From: Geitlerinema sp. BBD 1991-9
GTDB taxonomy: Bacteria > Cyanobacteriota > Cyanobacteriia > Cyanobacteriales > Geitlerinemataceae
NCBI GenBank assembly: GCA_001657325.1
Contig: LWRO01000017.1
Coordinates: 116,557-180,556, forward strand
Length of the DNA stretch: 64,000 nt
Direction of reading: 5' to 3'
The position numbers and the translations under genes are program-made. Below the pieces are notes generated by a model. The model was given only the letters and a program-made list of their open reading frames with translations, searched no databases and had not been told where the DNA came from. Numbering within the stretch: the first letter of the stretch is position 1; each line of letters starts with the position of its first letter. Positions 29,317 through 38,240 of this stretch are shown piece by piece.

Positions 29317-30738
29317 CTATTTCTGTGCGGCGGCACGCAAGCGCTTGGTTTCTCGAACGATCGCTTCGACATCTTCAACTTCGGCGCGACGCACGTAGTT
29401 GATTTTCACTTCTTCGAGGAAGTCGGACAATAACGATTGAATTTCGTCTAGATTATTGGGTTTACCGACTTCTTGGCTGAGAGATTGAGCGAAATTCTGA
29501 ACCAGTCGATCGAACAGTTGCGCTCCCACGGGATCTTCAACGGCTCCTTTGATGACGTCGTAAAGGGTATCGGTCACGCGCCCCACGAGTTCCTGTGCGA
29601 GGCGATCGGGGGCATCTTTGAATCCCGGAATCGTCTGAAAACTCGTATAAATGGGCGTTTCTTTCAAGCCTTGGGTGAGGCTGTGAAGTAAAAGGGCTTC
29701 GAGATCGGATTTAATGTTCGGTAACACGTCGTACACGCTCAGTTTGACGAAGCGCTCGGACAAGACTTCGATTTCGTTAATGTTGTTGAGATCGATGTAC
29801 TGTCGTTGTGGAGCTTTGATGACATCGGCGATCGCATCTTGTTCGATCGCATCTTGAAGTTGGTCGATCACGCGGATCACGACGGTTTCCGTGATTTCTG
29901 CTGCTAACGCGGCGACGATACCTTGATTGATTTGAGCGCGTAGGGGTTTGAGGTTGACGAGTTCTGATTCGTCAATCCGGAAGACGAGAGGAATCGTGCG
30001 GAGCAATCCCAGCAAGGGAAACCCTAAGCCGGAGAAGGGGACGAGCAGAAATACATCGTACCAGCGCAGGAGCCACGCTTCTTTCCAGGAGATACCAACT
30101 CGCCGAGAAATCAACCAGGTACGAGCGACAAATTCCAAACCGAAGAGACCGATAAACCAAATATCGATCGCCCAAAATCGATCGGTAAACGTACCCCGAA
30201 TACTGAGAGACCGAAAGTAGTTGGTCTCCATTTTCGGGCGTATTACCTCGTTGAAAAAAACGATTTCATCGCGCCAGCTCGATGGAGTGAGGTAATTTCG
30301 ATCCCAGAATTGGTCAAACGAATCTTTTGCAGAATCGTTCTCCATACGCTCGCGCATTTCATTTTTGATTCTTTCGAGTGTCCCCGTTTTATTCGCGAGT
30401 TGAAACGGATTCTCGTCAATCATTGCTTCGCTTCGTTCGCGCAGCTCTTGAAGGATAGGCTCGACTTCGGAGGAGCGAATGCCACTGGCCGCGACGGTTT
30501 CTTCAAGCTTATCGACGAGATCGAGATATTGCTGAGTGTCGCGATAGGGTTCGATGCCTTTAATTTTGTCGTACTGCTGGTGCAGGCTTTTGGGGAAGTC
30601 GTGGTAGTAGAAATCCCGCCAGGGAACATAGCTGAGATCGAATAAGACAAAGCCAACATCGACGGCGACGGCAATCGCCATGATTTTTTCAAACCATAGC
30701 GATCGAGTCTTGCGTTGACGGCGGGGTCGGGAAGGCAT
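29317..30738 (-). CDS. Conserved cyanobacterial membrane protein, unknown function
   Basis: 473 residues. A basic N-terminus is followed by a membrane helix (about 19-38, IMAIAVAVDVGFVLFDL), a long helical and charged segment (50-160), two or three hydrophobic helices (about 195-275, including IDIWFIGLFGLEFVAR and VFLLVPFSGLGFPLLGLLR), and a long helical C-terminal half with no membrane segments. The middle helices recall the voltage-sensor-like part of ion-transport proteins, but no pore motif is seen. No known domain is recognised. It ends a group of four membrane-associated genes on the minus strand. Confidence 0.85.
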   Translation of the reverse strand: MPSRPRRQRKTRSLWFEKIMAIAVAVDVGFVLFDLSYVPWRDFYYHDFPKSLHQQYDKIKGIEPYRDTQQYLDLVDKLEETVAASGIRSSEVEPILQELRERSEAMIDENPFQLANKTGTLERIKNEMRERMENDSAKDSFDQFWDRNYLTPSSWRDEIVFFNEVIRPKMETNYFRSLSIRGTFTDRFWAIDIWFIGLFGLEFVARTWLISRRVGISWKEAWLLRWYDVFLLVPFSGLGFPLLGLLRTIPLVFRIDESELVNLKPLRAQINQGIVAALAAEITETVVIRVIDQLQDAIEQDAIADVIKAPQRQYIDLNNINEIEVLSERFVKLSVYDVLPNIKSDLEALLLHSLTQGLKETPIYTSFQTIPGFKDAPDRLAQELVGRVTDTLYDVIKGAVEDPVGAQLFDRLVQNFAQSLSQEVGKPNNLDEIQSLLSDFLEEVKINYVRRAEVEDVEAIVRETKRLRAAAQK

Positions 30739-30829
30739 GGCGAAGCACTGGCAATGGGTTGCGCGAACTGGGGAGCGAGCGGTCGATCGACGCTCCTACC
30801 CATCGGATCTTCCGCCAGTGTCTCATGTT

Positions 30830-31291
30830 TTAGGGATCGGCGCTCGATCGAACTGAGGTTTCTGTTTCGTCTGACCACGAGGAGAGGGAGGAGGCGCGGC
30901 CGTCGTTGACTTCGATGGCACGTCGATCTGAACTTCGCCAAACCTGCCATGCCGCTTTGAAACCGGCGAAGACACTGCGGGTCGTCCCCCGAACGCGGTC
31001 GGTTTGCTGTTTGACTCCGGAGACACTCTGATTGACTTGCTGCACGACTTCTCCGGCATTTTTGACCCCGACGCTAACGTCGTCAGTCAGTTCGCTAATT
31101 TCCAACCCGGTCAAACGAATGGATTCGAGGGTGGGGGGCAGTTCCCGCGAAAGGGTATCGGCCAGTTTTTCGATACTACGGGCCGCGCGTTGGAGTTCTC
31201 GGACAGCCGGAATGAGGGTCGCCATGACAGCCACGAGGCTAAAGGCAACCATACCGACGGACAATCCCAGCCAAAAAACAGGTTCGGTCAC
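30830..31291 (-). CDS. DUF948-like membrane-anchored coiled-coil protein
   Basis: 153 residues. One N-terminal membrane helix (about 5-29, VFWLGLSVGMVAFSLVAVMATLIP), then a coiled-coil region (30-100) with ELPPTLESIRLTGLEISELTDDV, characteristic of the DUF948 family, and a low-complexity Ser/acidic tail. Starts 9 bases after the YtxH-like gene, so the two are co-transcribed. Family function unknown; envelope or stress roles are proposed for relatives. Confidence 0.8.
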   Translation of the reverse strand: MTEPVFWLGLSVGMVAFSLVAVMATLIPAVRELQRAARSIEKLADTLSRELPPTLESIRLTGLEISELTDDVSVGVKNAGEVVQQVNQSVSGVKQQTDRVRGTTRSVFAGFKAAWQVWRSSDRRAIEVNDGRASSLSSWSDETETSVRSSADP

Positions 31292-31300
31292 GGAGGAAAG

Positions 31301-31666
31301 TTAGGTCGATCGATCGGAAACAGCAGAAGCTATTGGTTCGGATTCGGTCTCTACCGTAGGAGTGTCCTGGGCTTCGACAGCTTGGTTGACAGCCTGAGAC
31401 GCGGCGATTCCAGCAGCGATCGCGTCGCGCAGGCGCGTGAGGGTGTCTTCCCAATTCCGTAAGGCGGATTCGGAAAGACGATCGGCTTGGTATTGAACGT
31501 TGGAGGAAAGGTCATCAGCCAGTTCCGGCATCGATCGCACGGATTTTTTGAGGATCTTGCGGGTTTCACGTCCCGAACGCGGGGCGAGGAGCAACCCCGC
31601 CACCACACCGACGGCACCGCCGATTAGCATTCCCCCGATAAACGTCCCTGTACGGTTGTTCGACAT
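31301..31666 (-). CDS. YtxH-like protein
   Basis: 121 residues. The N-terminal glycine-rich hydrophobic helix FIGGMLIGGAVGVVAGLLLAP followed by RSGRETRKILKKS is the YtxH signature, seen in general-stress and gas-vesicle GvpP-like proteins. The rest is an amphipathic helix with an acidic tail. First gene of the pair with the DUF948-like gene. Confidence 0.82.
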   Translation of the reverse strand: MSNNRTGTFIGGMLIGGAVGVVAGLLLAPRSGRETRKILKKSVRSMPELADDLSSNVQYQADRLSESALRNWEDTLTRLRDAIAAGIAASQAVNQAVEAQDTPTVETESEPIASAVSDRST

Positions 31667-31725
31667 CAGTATTCGATCGAATCAGTCTTTGAACCCATTG
31701 TACGCAGGTTTTTACAGTGAGGCGC

Positions 31726-31767
31726 GAAGGGTCAAGCGTGAAGGGTCAAGCATGAAGGGTCAAGCGT
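31726..31767. repeat. Tandem 14-base repeat
   Basis: Three consecutive units GAAGGGTCAAGCGT / GAAGGGTCAAGCAT / GAAGGGTCAAGCGT in the gap upstream of the YtxH-like gene. Confidence 0.8.
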
Positions 31768-31789
31768 AGAAAATGTTTGGAGATTGTTG

Positions 31790-32119
31790 TCACAACCGCT
31801 TCACCTTCCCACCTTTACCCCGACGAGCGAACCGAAGCAACCACAAACTCAGAGCGAGCAGTTGCTGAAACCATGCCAGACGTTGGAGGAGGTGACGGTA
31901 TCGCGCTCGAGCGAGATGGGTGTGCTGTTGGCTGCGTCGAATCGCACGGGGGGCGGCTCGTAAAGTGCGGCGAGTGCCTCGTTCGGCACGGGTCACGTTA
32001 TCGGCAAAACGGGACAGCACGCCGCGCAGGTGCCAAATATATGCAGACAGTGCGAAACCCCCGAGCGCAATCGAGAGGTTCAGGCAGACTACAGTCGTGA
32101 GTTCGGGACGATCGAACAT
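31790..32119 (-). CDS. Small conserved membrane protein, unknown function
   Basis: 109 residues. One N-terminal membrane helix (LTTVVCLNLSIALGGFALSAYIW) and a strongly basic, helical remainder with a second hydrophobic patch (WFQQLLALSLWLLRF). The opening FDRPELTTVVCLNL resembles a small cyanobacterial membrane protein that I recall next to YtxH/DUF948 genes. Divergent from the UbiB-family kinase gene. Function unknown. Confidence 0.65.
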   Translation of the reverse strand: MFDRPELTTVVCLNLSIALGGFALSAYIWHLRGVLSRFADNVTRAERGTRRTLRAAPRAIRRSQQHTHLARARYRHLLQRLAWFQQLLALSLWLLRFARRGKGGKVKRL

Positions 32120-32400
32120 GGTCAGGATGGATGGCGGTCGATCGAAAGCGAAACGACAATCCTAGCGAAGATCGGACTCGAATTGTCTCGAACAGGCGAA
32201 CGACACCCGAGAAGAGACGACGCACTTTCCCATTTCGCCTCGATCGCCAAAGCGGATGTTTCGATCTCAAACAATCTGTAGTTTTGTATACTTTAGTTAA
32301 GGAACTGTCACATCTCTCGACAAACTGATTAGGCTACGTTTAACGAGTTTCGCAAGCCAGTTTCCTGTCGTTGTTTGTTGTCGAAGAGGCAAAAGTTAGC

Positions 32401-34113
32401 GTGAATCCCCATCCCCTCGCTGAGTTACGGTGTTACGATGCCAAGGCGATCTCCCGTTATTACCAACGCCGTCCTTGGGAAGCCATCTGGCGCACGATCG
32501 TTATCCTCTGGCTCTTTGCCGGATTTATTATCGGATTGAAATGGGATGAATGGTTTAACCAGGTCGAACGCAACAAGATCCAACGCGCTACACAACTTCG
32601 AGAAACCCTCACCCACCTCGGCCCGACATTTATTAAAGTCGGTCAAGCGCTCTCAACTCGACCCGATTTAATTCGCAAAGATTTTCTCGAAGAACTCGTC
32701 AAGCTTCAAGACCAGCTTCCGCCCTTCGACAACACCATCGCCTTTCGGATTCTCGAGTCCGATCTCAACTCAACGCCAGACGAGCTGTTTCGAGATCTGT
32801 CTCCAACTCCCATCGCCGCGGCCAGTTTAGCGCAGGTATACCGCGCTCGCTTGCACAGTGGTGAAGAAGTTGCCGTCAAAATCCAACGTCCCAACTTAGT
32901 TCCGATCCTGACCCTCGACTTATACTTAATTCGTTGGGCAGCGACGCGAATCGGTCGTTTTCTACCGTTAAACTTAGGTCACGATCTCACTTTAATCGTC
33001 GATGAGTTCGGGACGAAGCTCTTTGAAGAAATCGACTATCTCAACGAAGGTCACAACGCTGAAAAATTCGCCCATAACTTCCGCAATAACCCCCGCGTCA
33101 AAGTGCCGGAAATCTATTGGCGCTATTGCAGCAAACGGGTACTCGTCTTGGAGTGGATTAACGGCTACAAACTCACGGAAAGTATCAATTTAGAACGAGC
33201 GGGAATCGACCCACAATCTATTATTGAAGTCGGTGTTACGAGTGGGTTACAACAACTTCTCGAACACGGATTTTTTCATGCCGATCCCCATCCGGGTAAT
33301 CTGTTCGCCACGAAAGACAATCAGATGGCGTATATCGATTTCGGGATGATGGATCAACTCGACGCATGGATGAAAGAAACGCTCGTTGATGCCTTAGTTC
33401 ACTTAATCAACAAGGATTATAAGGATTTAGCACAGGCTTTCATTAAGCTGGGATTCCTCGCGCCGGAAACCGATATTACGCCGATTATTCCTGCTTTGGA
33501 AGATGTTCTGGGCGAAATTCTGGGCAAAAGTGTCGGGGAATTCAACCTCAAAACTGTCACCGATCGATTCTCGGAGTTGATGTACGAGTATCCGTTCCGG
33601 GTTCCGGCGAAATTTGCTTTGATTATTCGATCGGTGGTGACGCAGGAAGGTTTGGCCTTGAGTCTCAACCCGAATTTCAAAATTGTAGACATTGGCTATC
33701 CCTATTTGGCTCGGCGCTTGTTACAAGGAGAATCGCCGCAATTACGCCGCCGTCTGTTGGAAGTTTTATTCAAGGGTGGTAAGTTCCAGTGGCATCGCTT
33801 GGAAAATTTGATTCAAATTGCACAAACGGACGGAAATTTCGATATTCTTCCCACAGCACAACTGGGATTACAGTACCTCTTTTCTGAAGAAGGACAGTTT
33901 CTTCGCCATCAGTTGTTATTGGCTTTAACGGAGGACGATCGACTACACGCTGAGGAAGTTCAGCGGTTGTGGAATTTGGTGAAAGAGGACGTGAAACCGG
34001 AACGATTGTGGGATGCAGCTGTTGAGGCAATTGTCGACTTGTCGTCCCGTCGTGCCTCAGAAATGGCGGCGGGTTGGTTCCCGACTGCGGCTTTTAGCTC
34101 GTTTCAACCGTAG
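32401..34113 (+). CDS. ABC1/UbiB-family atypical protein kinase-like protein
   Basis: 570 residues from GTG 32401 (AGAGG at 32385-32389); a TTG at 32371 is in frame. ABC1/AarF proteins are kinase-fold ATPases linked to quinone biosynthesis and, in photosynthetic organisms, to plastoglobule or prenylquinone metabolism. Seen: the KVGQALSTRPD family motif, ATP-site Lys in VAVKIQRP, catalytic HADPHPGN and metal motif IDFGMMD. One membrane helix near the N-terminus (IVILWLFAGFIIGL). No quinone gene is adjacent. Several paralogues are usual in cyanobacteria, so the exact role is open. Confidence 0.93.
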   Translation: MNPHPLAELRCYDAKAISRYYQRRPWEAIWRTIVILWLFAGFIIGLKWDEWFNQVERNKIQRATQLRETLTHLGPTFIKVGQALSTRPDLIRKDFLEELVKLQDQLPPFDNTIAFRILESDLNSTPDELFRDLSPTPIAAASLAQVYRARLHSGEEVAVKIQRPNLVPILTLDLYLIRWAATRIGRFLPLNLGHDLTLIVDEFGTKLFEEIDYLNEGHNAEKFAHNFRNNPRVKVPEIYWRYCSKRVLVLEWINGYKLTESINLERAGIDPQSIIEVGVTSGLQQLLEHGFFHADPHPGNLFATKDNQMAYIDFGMMDQLDAWMKETLVDALVHLINKDYKDLAQAFIKLGFLAPETDITPIIPALEDVLGEILGKSVGEFNLKTVTDRFSELMYEYPFRVPAKFALIIRSVVTQEGLALSLNPNFKIVDIGYPYLARRLLQGESPQLRRRLLEVLFKGGKFQWHRLENLIQIAQTDGNFDILPTAQLGLQYLFSEEGQFLRHQLLLALTEDDRLHAEEVQRLWNLVKEDVKPERLWDAAVEAIVDLSSRRASEMAAGWFPTAAFSSFQP

Positions 34114-34177
34114 GCTGTGCGCGTAGCACCATGGCGTTTCGATCGTTTCCGCTTGTTGATAGAGAGGATTTCCGACA

Positions 34178-34585
34178 ATGCTTTATTCAGAACCTCCTTA
34201 TGTTTTGATGGCCGTCAGTTTGTTCGCGGCGGCGGTGTGTGCTTACTCGTTTTACGTCACGCTGGTGGGAACGTTGAAGGATTGGTCGAAAAGTCGATCG
34301 AGTCGTTTGTTGGTTTCGTTGCGCGGTTTTCAGCTCTTGTTACCGTTTGGTGGCATTGCGCTCGCGGCGACTGGCTTTTTATCCGCAGCGTTGATGTTTT
34401 TTGCCATTCCCGAGCGAATCGCTTATGGCTTTTCTGCAATTGTTTCAATGCTCTCGGCGGTTCTCGTTTGGGGGCAACTAACCCAGCTTTTATATCAGTT
34501 GGAAACGGGAGGAACGAAAGCTTTGAAACTCGAGGAGTTGAGTTTGGGTGAAATTCGCATTCGCAGTCGGGATTCGGAAGAATGA
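34178..34585 (+). CDS. Small membrane protein, unknown function
   Basis: 135 residues with about three membrane helices (PYVLMAVSLFAAAVCAYSFYV, LLPFGGIALAATGFLS and FSAIVSMLSAVLVWGQL) and a charged cytoplasmic C-terminus. An AGAGAGG sequence precedes the ATG. Its stop codon overlaps the next start (ATGA, 34582-34585), so it is coupled to the NTF2-like gene. No family is recognised. Confidence 0.7.
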   Translation: MLYSEPPYVLMAVSLFAAAVCAYSFYVTLVGTLKDWSKSRSSRLLVSLRGFQLLLPFGGIALAATGFLSAALMFFAIPERIAYGFSAIVSMLSAVLVWGQLTQLLYQLETGGTKALKLEELSLGEIRIRSRDSEE

Positions 34586-34971
34586 CGAGCGATCGACAAG
34601 CCATTTTAAACGCCAATCAAAATTTCTATCGCGCGTTTGAGAAAAAAGATATTGTGGCTTTAGAGAACGTTTGCTCTCAGGGAACGGAAGCCACTTGCAT
34701 TCACCCCGGACGCGATGTATTACGGGGATGGAACGCAATTCGGAATTCCTGGGAGCAAATTTTTAGCGCCACGCAATACCTGGAAATTGAGACTGAGGTG
34801 TTGTCGGTGGAAGTGAGCGGCGATTTGGCGGTGGTGGTGTTAGTGGAAACGGTGTTACAGGCGGGTCGCGGCCGCCGAATGAAAGCGAAATCGATCGCGA
34901 CGAACGTGTTTAATCAGATGTCCGGTCGTTGGTTTTTAATTCACCATCACGGTAGTCCGATTCTGTCGTGA
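34582..34971 (+). CDS. NTF2/SnoaL-like protein
   Basis: 129 residues with the cone-shaped alpha+beta NTF2 pattern: AILNANQNFYRAFEKKDIVALENV, CIHPGRDVLRGWNAIRNSW, and a final strand block RWFLIHHHGSP. The DUF4440/SnoaL_3 type, which includes ketosteroid-isomerase-like enzymes and binding proteins. No clear catalytic assignment. Translationally coupled to the preceding membrane protein gene. Confidence 0.82.
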   Translation: MTSDRQAILNANQNFYRAFEKKDIVALENVCSQGTEATCIHPGRDVLRGWNAIRNSWEQIFSATQYLEIETEVLSVEVSGDLAVVVLVETVLQAGRGRRMKAKSIATNVFNQMSGRWFLIHHHGSPILS

Positions 34972-35287
34972 AACAAAGGCACAGCTTCAAATGAGTCGTA
35001 TTTTTGAAAATTTTTGAAAATTTTTGAAAATTTCGTCGTGCAGATATTCCAAGCTGGAAACGACGATACTTCCAATTAATTTTGTTGATATAAGAGTATC
35101 AATAAGGTCTAAGTTTTGTATCTGCAAAACTACAGATCTTTATTTTTTATATCCGTAACTTTACAGAATCCTGCAAAGTTTTATTTGTGGGGGGTTTGGT
35201 GATTTTAAACTTTTGAAAATCAATGTTGCACGATTTCGATCGATCTGCTTACGATGATGAGAAGATACAGCACATCGGTGTCAGTAT
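34972..35287. other. AT-rich gap before the FtsK-nuclease operon, with decamer repeats
   Basis: 316 bases, clearly more AT-rich than the genes on its left. It includes three tandem TTTTTGAAAA decamers (35001-35030). It should carry the promoter of the three-gene operon. No gene is seen. Confidence 0.6.
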
Positions 35288-36139
35288 ATGGAAACCAAGG
35301 AATTAAAGGTTTTACTCAAACTCCTCGGCTGTGAGGGATATCGCGGTAAACTTGGCGAAATCAAGCCGAATTCCAAAACGACAATTGCTGAAGCTCAATC
35401 TCTGTGTAAAAAACTAGCCGATCGAGATCTCCTCGAGTTGACGGCTGAAGTTACAAAATTCAAAATCGAACCCGCTGGAAAAACGTTACTGAATTCTGAC
35501 ATCGAAGACTTACCGTTATCGGAAGAAAGTATCAACGTCCTCAACGCTTGTGCTGAAAAAACGATCCAACCCAGCGTTCTCAAGAAAATCCTGAAAGAAC
35601 AACGTCAAACGATTCTACAGGATCTCGTCGATCGAGGTTTCGTCAAAGCTGTTGAATCCAAAATTGTCAGTGTGACGTTGACCGAACGGGGTAAAGTGTT
35701 TTTGCGGGACGAGTATGTCGATATGAGTACCCGAAGAAACCTTCAATTGATGGCTTCGCAGTTGACAAACTATCTTCAGTTTATGCGAACCTGGCTCTCG
35801 GACAAATCGATCTCCGCTACACCGTCAATTCCAACGACTTCCGGCGAGAAATCCCTCGCTACGTCAGCAGACAAGCCAACGGATGACGAAATTTTAGCGT
35901 TAATCCGCAAGCTCGATCGAGAATTTAATACGGACAACTATCTTCCAATTTATCACCTGCGTGCTAAGTTACAACCCCTGATGATACGCGATGAATTCGA
36001 TAATGCTTTGTATCGCTTGGAAGGAGAAGATCGAATTCAGTTGAGTTCTCTACAAGAAGCGTTGCATTACACCCCAGAACAAGTGGCGGCGGGAATCAAT
36101 CAAGTCAACGAAATTTTGTTCTTCATTATTGTGAACTAG
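35288..36139 (+). CDS. Multi-winged-helix protein, gene 1 of the FtsK-nuclease operon
   Basis: 283 residues. Two successive winged-helix-like units (about 1-70 and 75-145), each ending in a similar wing pattern (KIEPAGKTLL and TLTERGKVFL), a Ser/Thr linker (about 175-195), and a third compact domain (198-283) with LPIYHLRAKLQP and YTPEQVAAGINQVNEILFFI. I recall the third domain from other cyanobacterial proteins of unknown role. No catalytic motif. It may bind DNA as an adaptor or as a regulator of the operon. The AAA gene begins 71 bases downstream on the same strand. Confidence 0.8.
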   Translation: METKELKVLLKLLGCEGYRGKLGEIKPNSKTTIAEAQSLCKKLADRDLLELTAEVTKFKIEPAGKTLLNSDIEDLPLSEESINVLNACAEKTIQPSVLKKILKEQRQTILQDLVDRGFVKAVESKIVSVTLTERGKVFLRDEYVDMSTRRNLQLMASQLTNYLQFMRTWLSDKSISATPSIPTTSGEKSLATSADKPTDDEILALIRKLDREFNTDNYLPIYHLRAKLQPLMIRDEFDNALYRLEGEDRIQLSSLQEALHYTPEQVAAGINQVNEILFFIIVN

Positions 36140-36210
36140 CCGCTCTCGAATTCATCGACTCGCTAATTTAATCGATCTAACAGTTAACCTGCTGCACGCC
36201 AAGGATTGCC

Positions 36211-38205
36211 ATGCCCTCAATTCTCGAAATTGTCAAGCAAGAATTCAACCCTTTCGATACTGTTACATCTTACAGTGGCAACTTTTGGGAAGAAAAACAA
36301 CAAACTGAGTTGACGGTTGACTCAATTCATCAAAAAGAAATTGCATCAATTATTGAAGTAATTCGTCGAGTTTCCCACGATCGTATGACTCGAACAATTC
36401 TCGTTCGAGGTGATAAAGCGTCAGGAAAAAGCTACTTGTTAGGGCGACTCAAAAAGCAAGTCAATCAAGAGGCGTTTTTCGCCTATGTCGGACCTTGGCC
36501 TCACGAAGAGTATATCTGGCGGCATTTTCTCCGTCATACTGTCGATAGCTTAATGCAGGTTCCTGAAAATGAGACAGAATCGCAGCTAAGTCTATGGCTG
36601 AAAAGCTTGTCGGCTTTTCACGATAAAAGCTTAACAAAAAAGTTCATCGGCGAACGTAATCTGTTTATCCAAAACCAAAAAAGTACCCATCCCACAGGAA
36701 TCTACAGAGCCAACGACTTTTTTGGTGTACTATACGACCTTACTAATCCTGAACTTTATTCCCTCGCGTGTGATTGGTTAAAAGGTGAAGATTTAGATAC
36801 AAGCGACCTTAAAAAACTGAACATCAAACGCTCGATCGATAACGAAGATGCTGCAAAAAACATGATTTCTAATATCGGCAGAGTTGCAGCTAAATCACCT
36901 TATCCTATTGTAATTTGCGTCGATCAAGTCGATGGATTTTTGATTCAGAAACCCGAAGGATTTATGTCGTTGTTAGATGTGAACACGACAATCCACAATG
37001 AAAGACTCAAAAACTTCTGTATTGTTCTTAGTTTGATCAACAATACGTGGAAGGCCAGAAATTCCCCATCGATCGAAGCAATGCGAGATCGAATCAATGT
37101 CGATATCTGTTTACAACGAATTACCTTTGAACAAGCTGAGCAAATTTGGGCAAAACGACTAGCTCCGCTTCATCGAAAAGCCAATCCAAAACCGAAATCG
37201 GCTATCGAACCACTCAACCGAGAAGCACTCAAAAATTCCCCAACTTCTGAATCTCTTAAAACTACTCCTCGTGCAACGATTCAACTGGGATACGAACTCA
37301 TTCAAAAAATTAAAACAGGTCGTGAATCGATCGAGGTCGATCTGGTGGCAGTATTAGAGCAAGTTTGGGAAAAAGAGTTCAAAAAAACGCAAGATGGCAT
37401 TTTGAAAATTCGTCATTTCTCATCAGCAGACTTAGCCCATAAACTTCTTCGATTTCTTCAAACTCTTAAAGTCTCAAACTTGAGATTGGGCTATCTAAAA
37501 AGTCAGACTTACCGAAATTACTCTTTTGAGTTCACGCATCCTAAGACTCAGCAAAAAATTGCGATTTTTTGGAATGAAGATCCAAACTTGAGAAGCTTTT
37601 GTAATGCGATGAAAGCTTGTCAGAAGCAGGTCGATCGAGGAGATTGCGATTCGCTGATCTTGATTCGCTCAGAAACGATGGGAGGTGCCAAAAATCAAGG
37701 GTATAAACTGTTTCAAAAAATCTTCGGTCAGGACGATACACATCGCCACATTACGCCACACTTAGATTCAGTTCATTATTTTGCCACTCATGGCTCAATG
37801 ATGAACGCTGCGTCCTCTGGAGATCTCACCGTAGGCGATCGATCTCCAAACGAAACAGAACTCGAAGCACTTTTTCTCGAGTCTCACCTTTTAGAACAAT
37901 GCACGTTACTCCAAGAAATTGGAATTGTGGTTCCCACACAAGAATCAATCAATAAAACAACAAAACCTTCACCAAAACCTTGGCTGCCAAAAGCAAAAGC
38001 CAAGCTGATCGACATCATGAAAACTCAGGGTTACATGGGGTTTCAAGTTGTCAAAAAGGAAGTTTTGGAGCAGTTCGATAGATTAACCGAAGAAGAGATT
38101 CAAACCCTAATCCAGAATTTAGTAGAAGAAGGTTGTATCCAACAAGTGGGAAGCGAAGATCGACCCGAAGGTCAATTTCTTTACTGGATTCCCAAAAAAT
38201 CGTGA
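36211..38205 (+). CDS. AAA-type P-loop ATPase, gene 2 of the FtsK-nuclease operon
   Basis: 664 residues; AAGGA lies 5 bases before the ATG. ORC/STAND-like ATPase core: Walker A GDKASGKS (67-74), Walker B IVICVDQVD (233-241) with Asp238 and Gln239 where Glu is usual, and a sensor-1-like IVLSLINN (271-278). A charged linker (325-360) leads to an alpha/beta domain of unknown type (about 425-545), followed by a C-terminal winged helix (about 590-660, ending in LYWIPKKS). No known family name can be given. The base composition is more AT-rich than that of the neighbours. It probably loads or controls the translocase-nuclease encoded 35 bases downstream. Confidence 0.85.
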   Translation: MPSILEIVKQEFNPFDTVTSYSGNFWEEKQQTELTVDSIHQKEIASIIEVIRRVSHDRMTRTILVRGDKASGKSYLLGRLKKQVNQEAFFAYVGPWPHEEYIWRHFLRHTVDSLMQVPENETESQLSLWLKSLSAFHDKSLTKKFIGERNLFIQNQKSTHPTGIYRANDFFGVLYDLTNPELYSLACDWLKGEDLDTSDLKKLNIKRSIDNEDAAKNMISNIGRVAAKSPYPIVICVDQVDGFLIQKPEGFMSLLDVNTTIHNERLKNFCIVLSLINNTWKARNSPSIEAMRDRINVDICLQRITFEQAEQIWAKRLAPLHRKANPKPKSAIEPLNREALKNSPTSESLKTTPRATIQLGYELIQKIKTGRESIEVDLVAVLEQVWEKEFKKTQDGILKIRHFSSADLAHKLLRFLQTLKVSNLRLGYLKSQTYRNYSFEFTHPKTQQKIAIFWNEDPNLRSFCNAMKACQKQVDRGDCDSLILIRSETMGGAKNQGYKLFQKIFGQDDTHRHITPHLDSVHYFATHGSMMNAASSGDLTVGDRSPNETELEALFLESHLLEQCTLLQEIGIVVPTQESINKTTKPSPKPWLPKAKAKLIDIMKTQGYMGFQVVKKEVLEQFDRLTEEEIQTLIQNLVEEGCIQQVGSEDRPEGQFLYWIPKKS

Positions 38206-38240
38206 AATTAAAACACTTCGTCTATTGAGGAGATTTTCCC

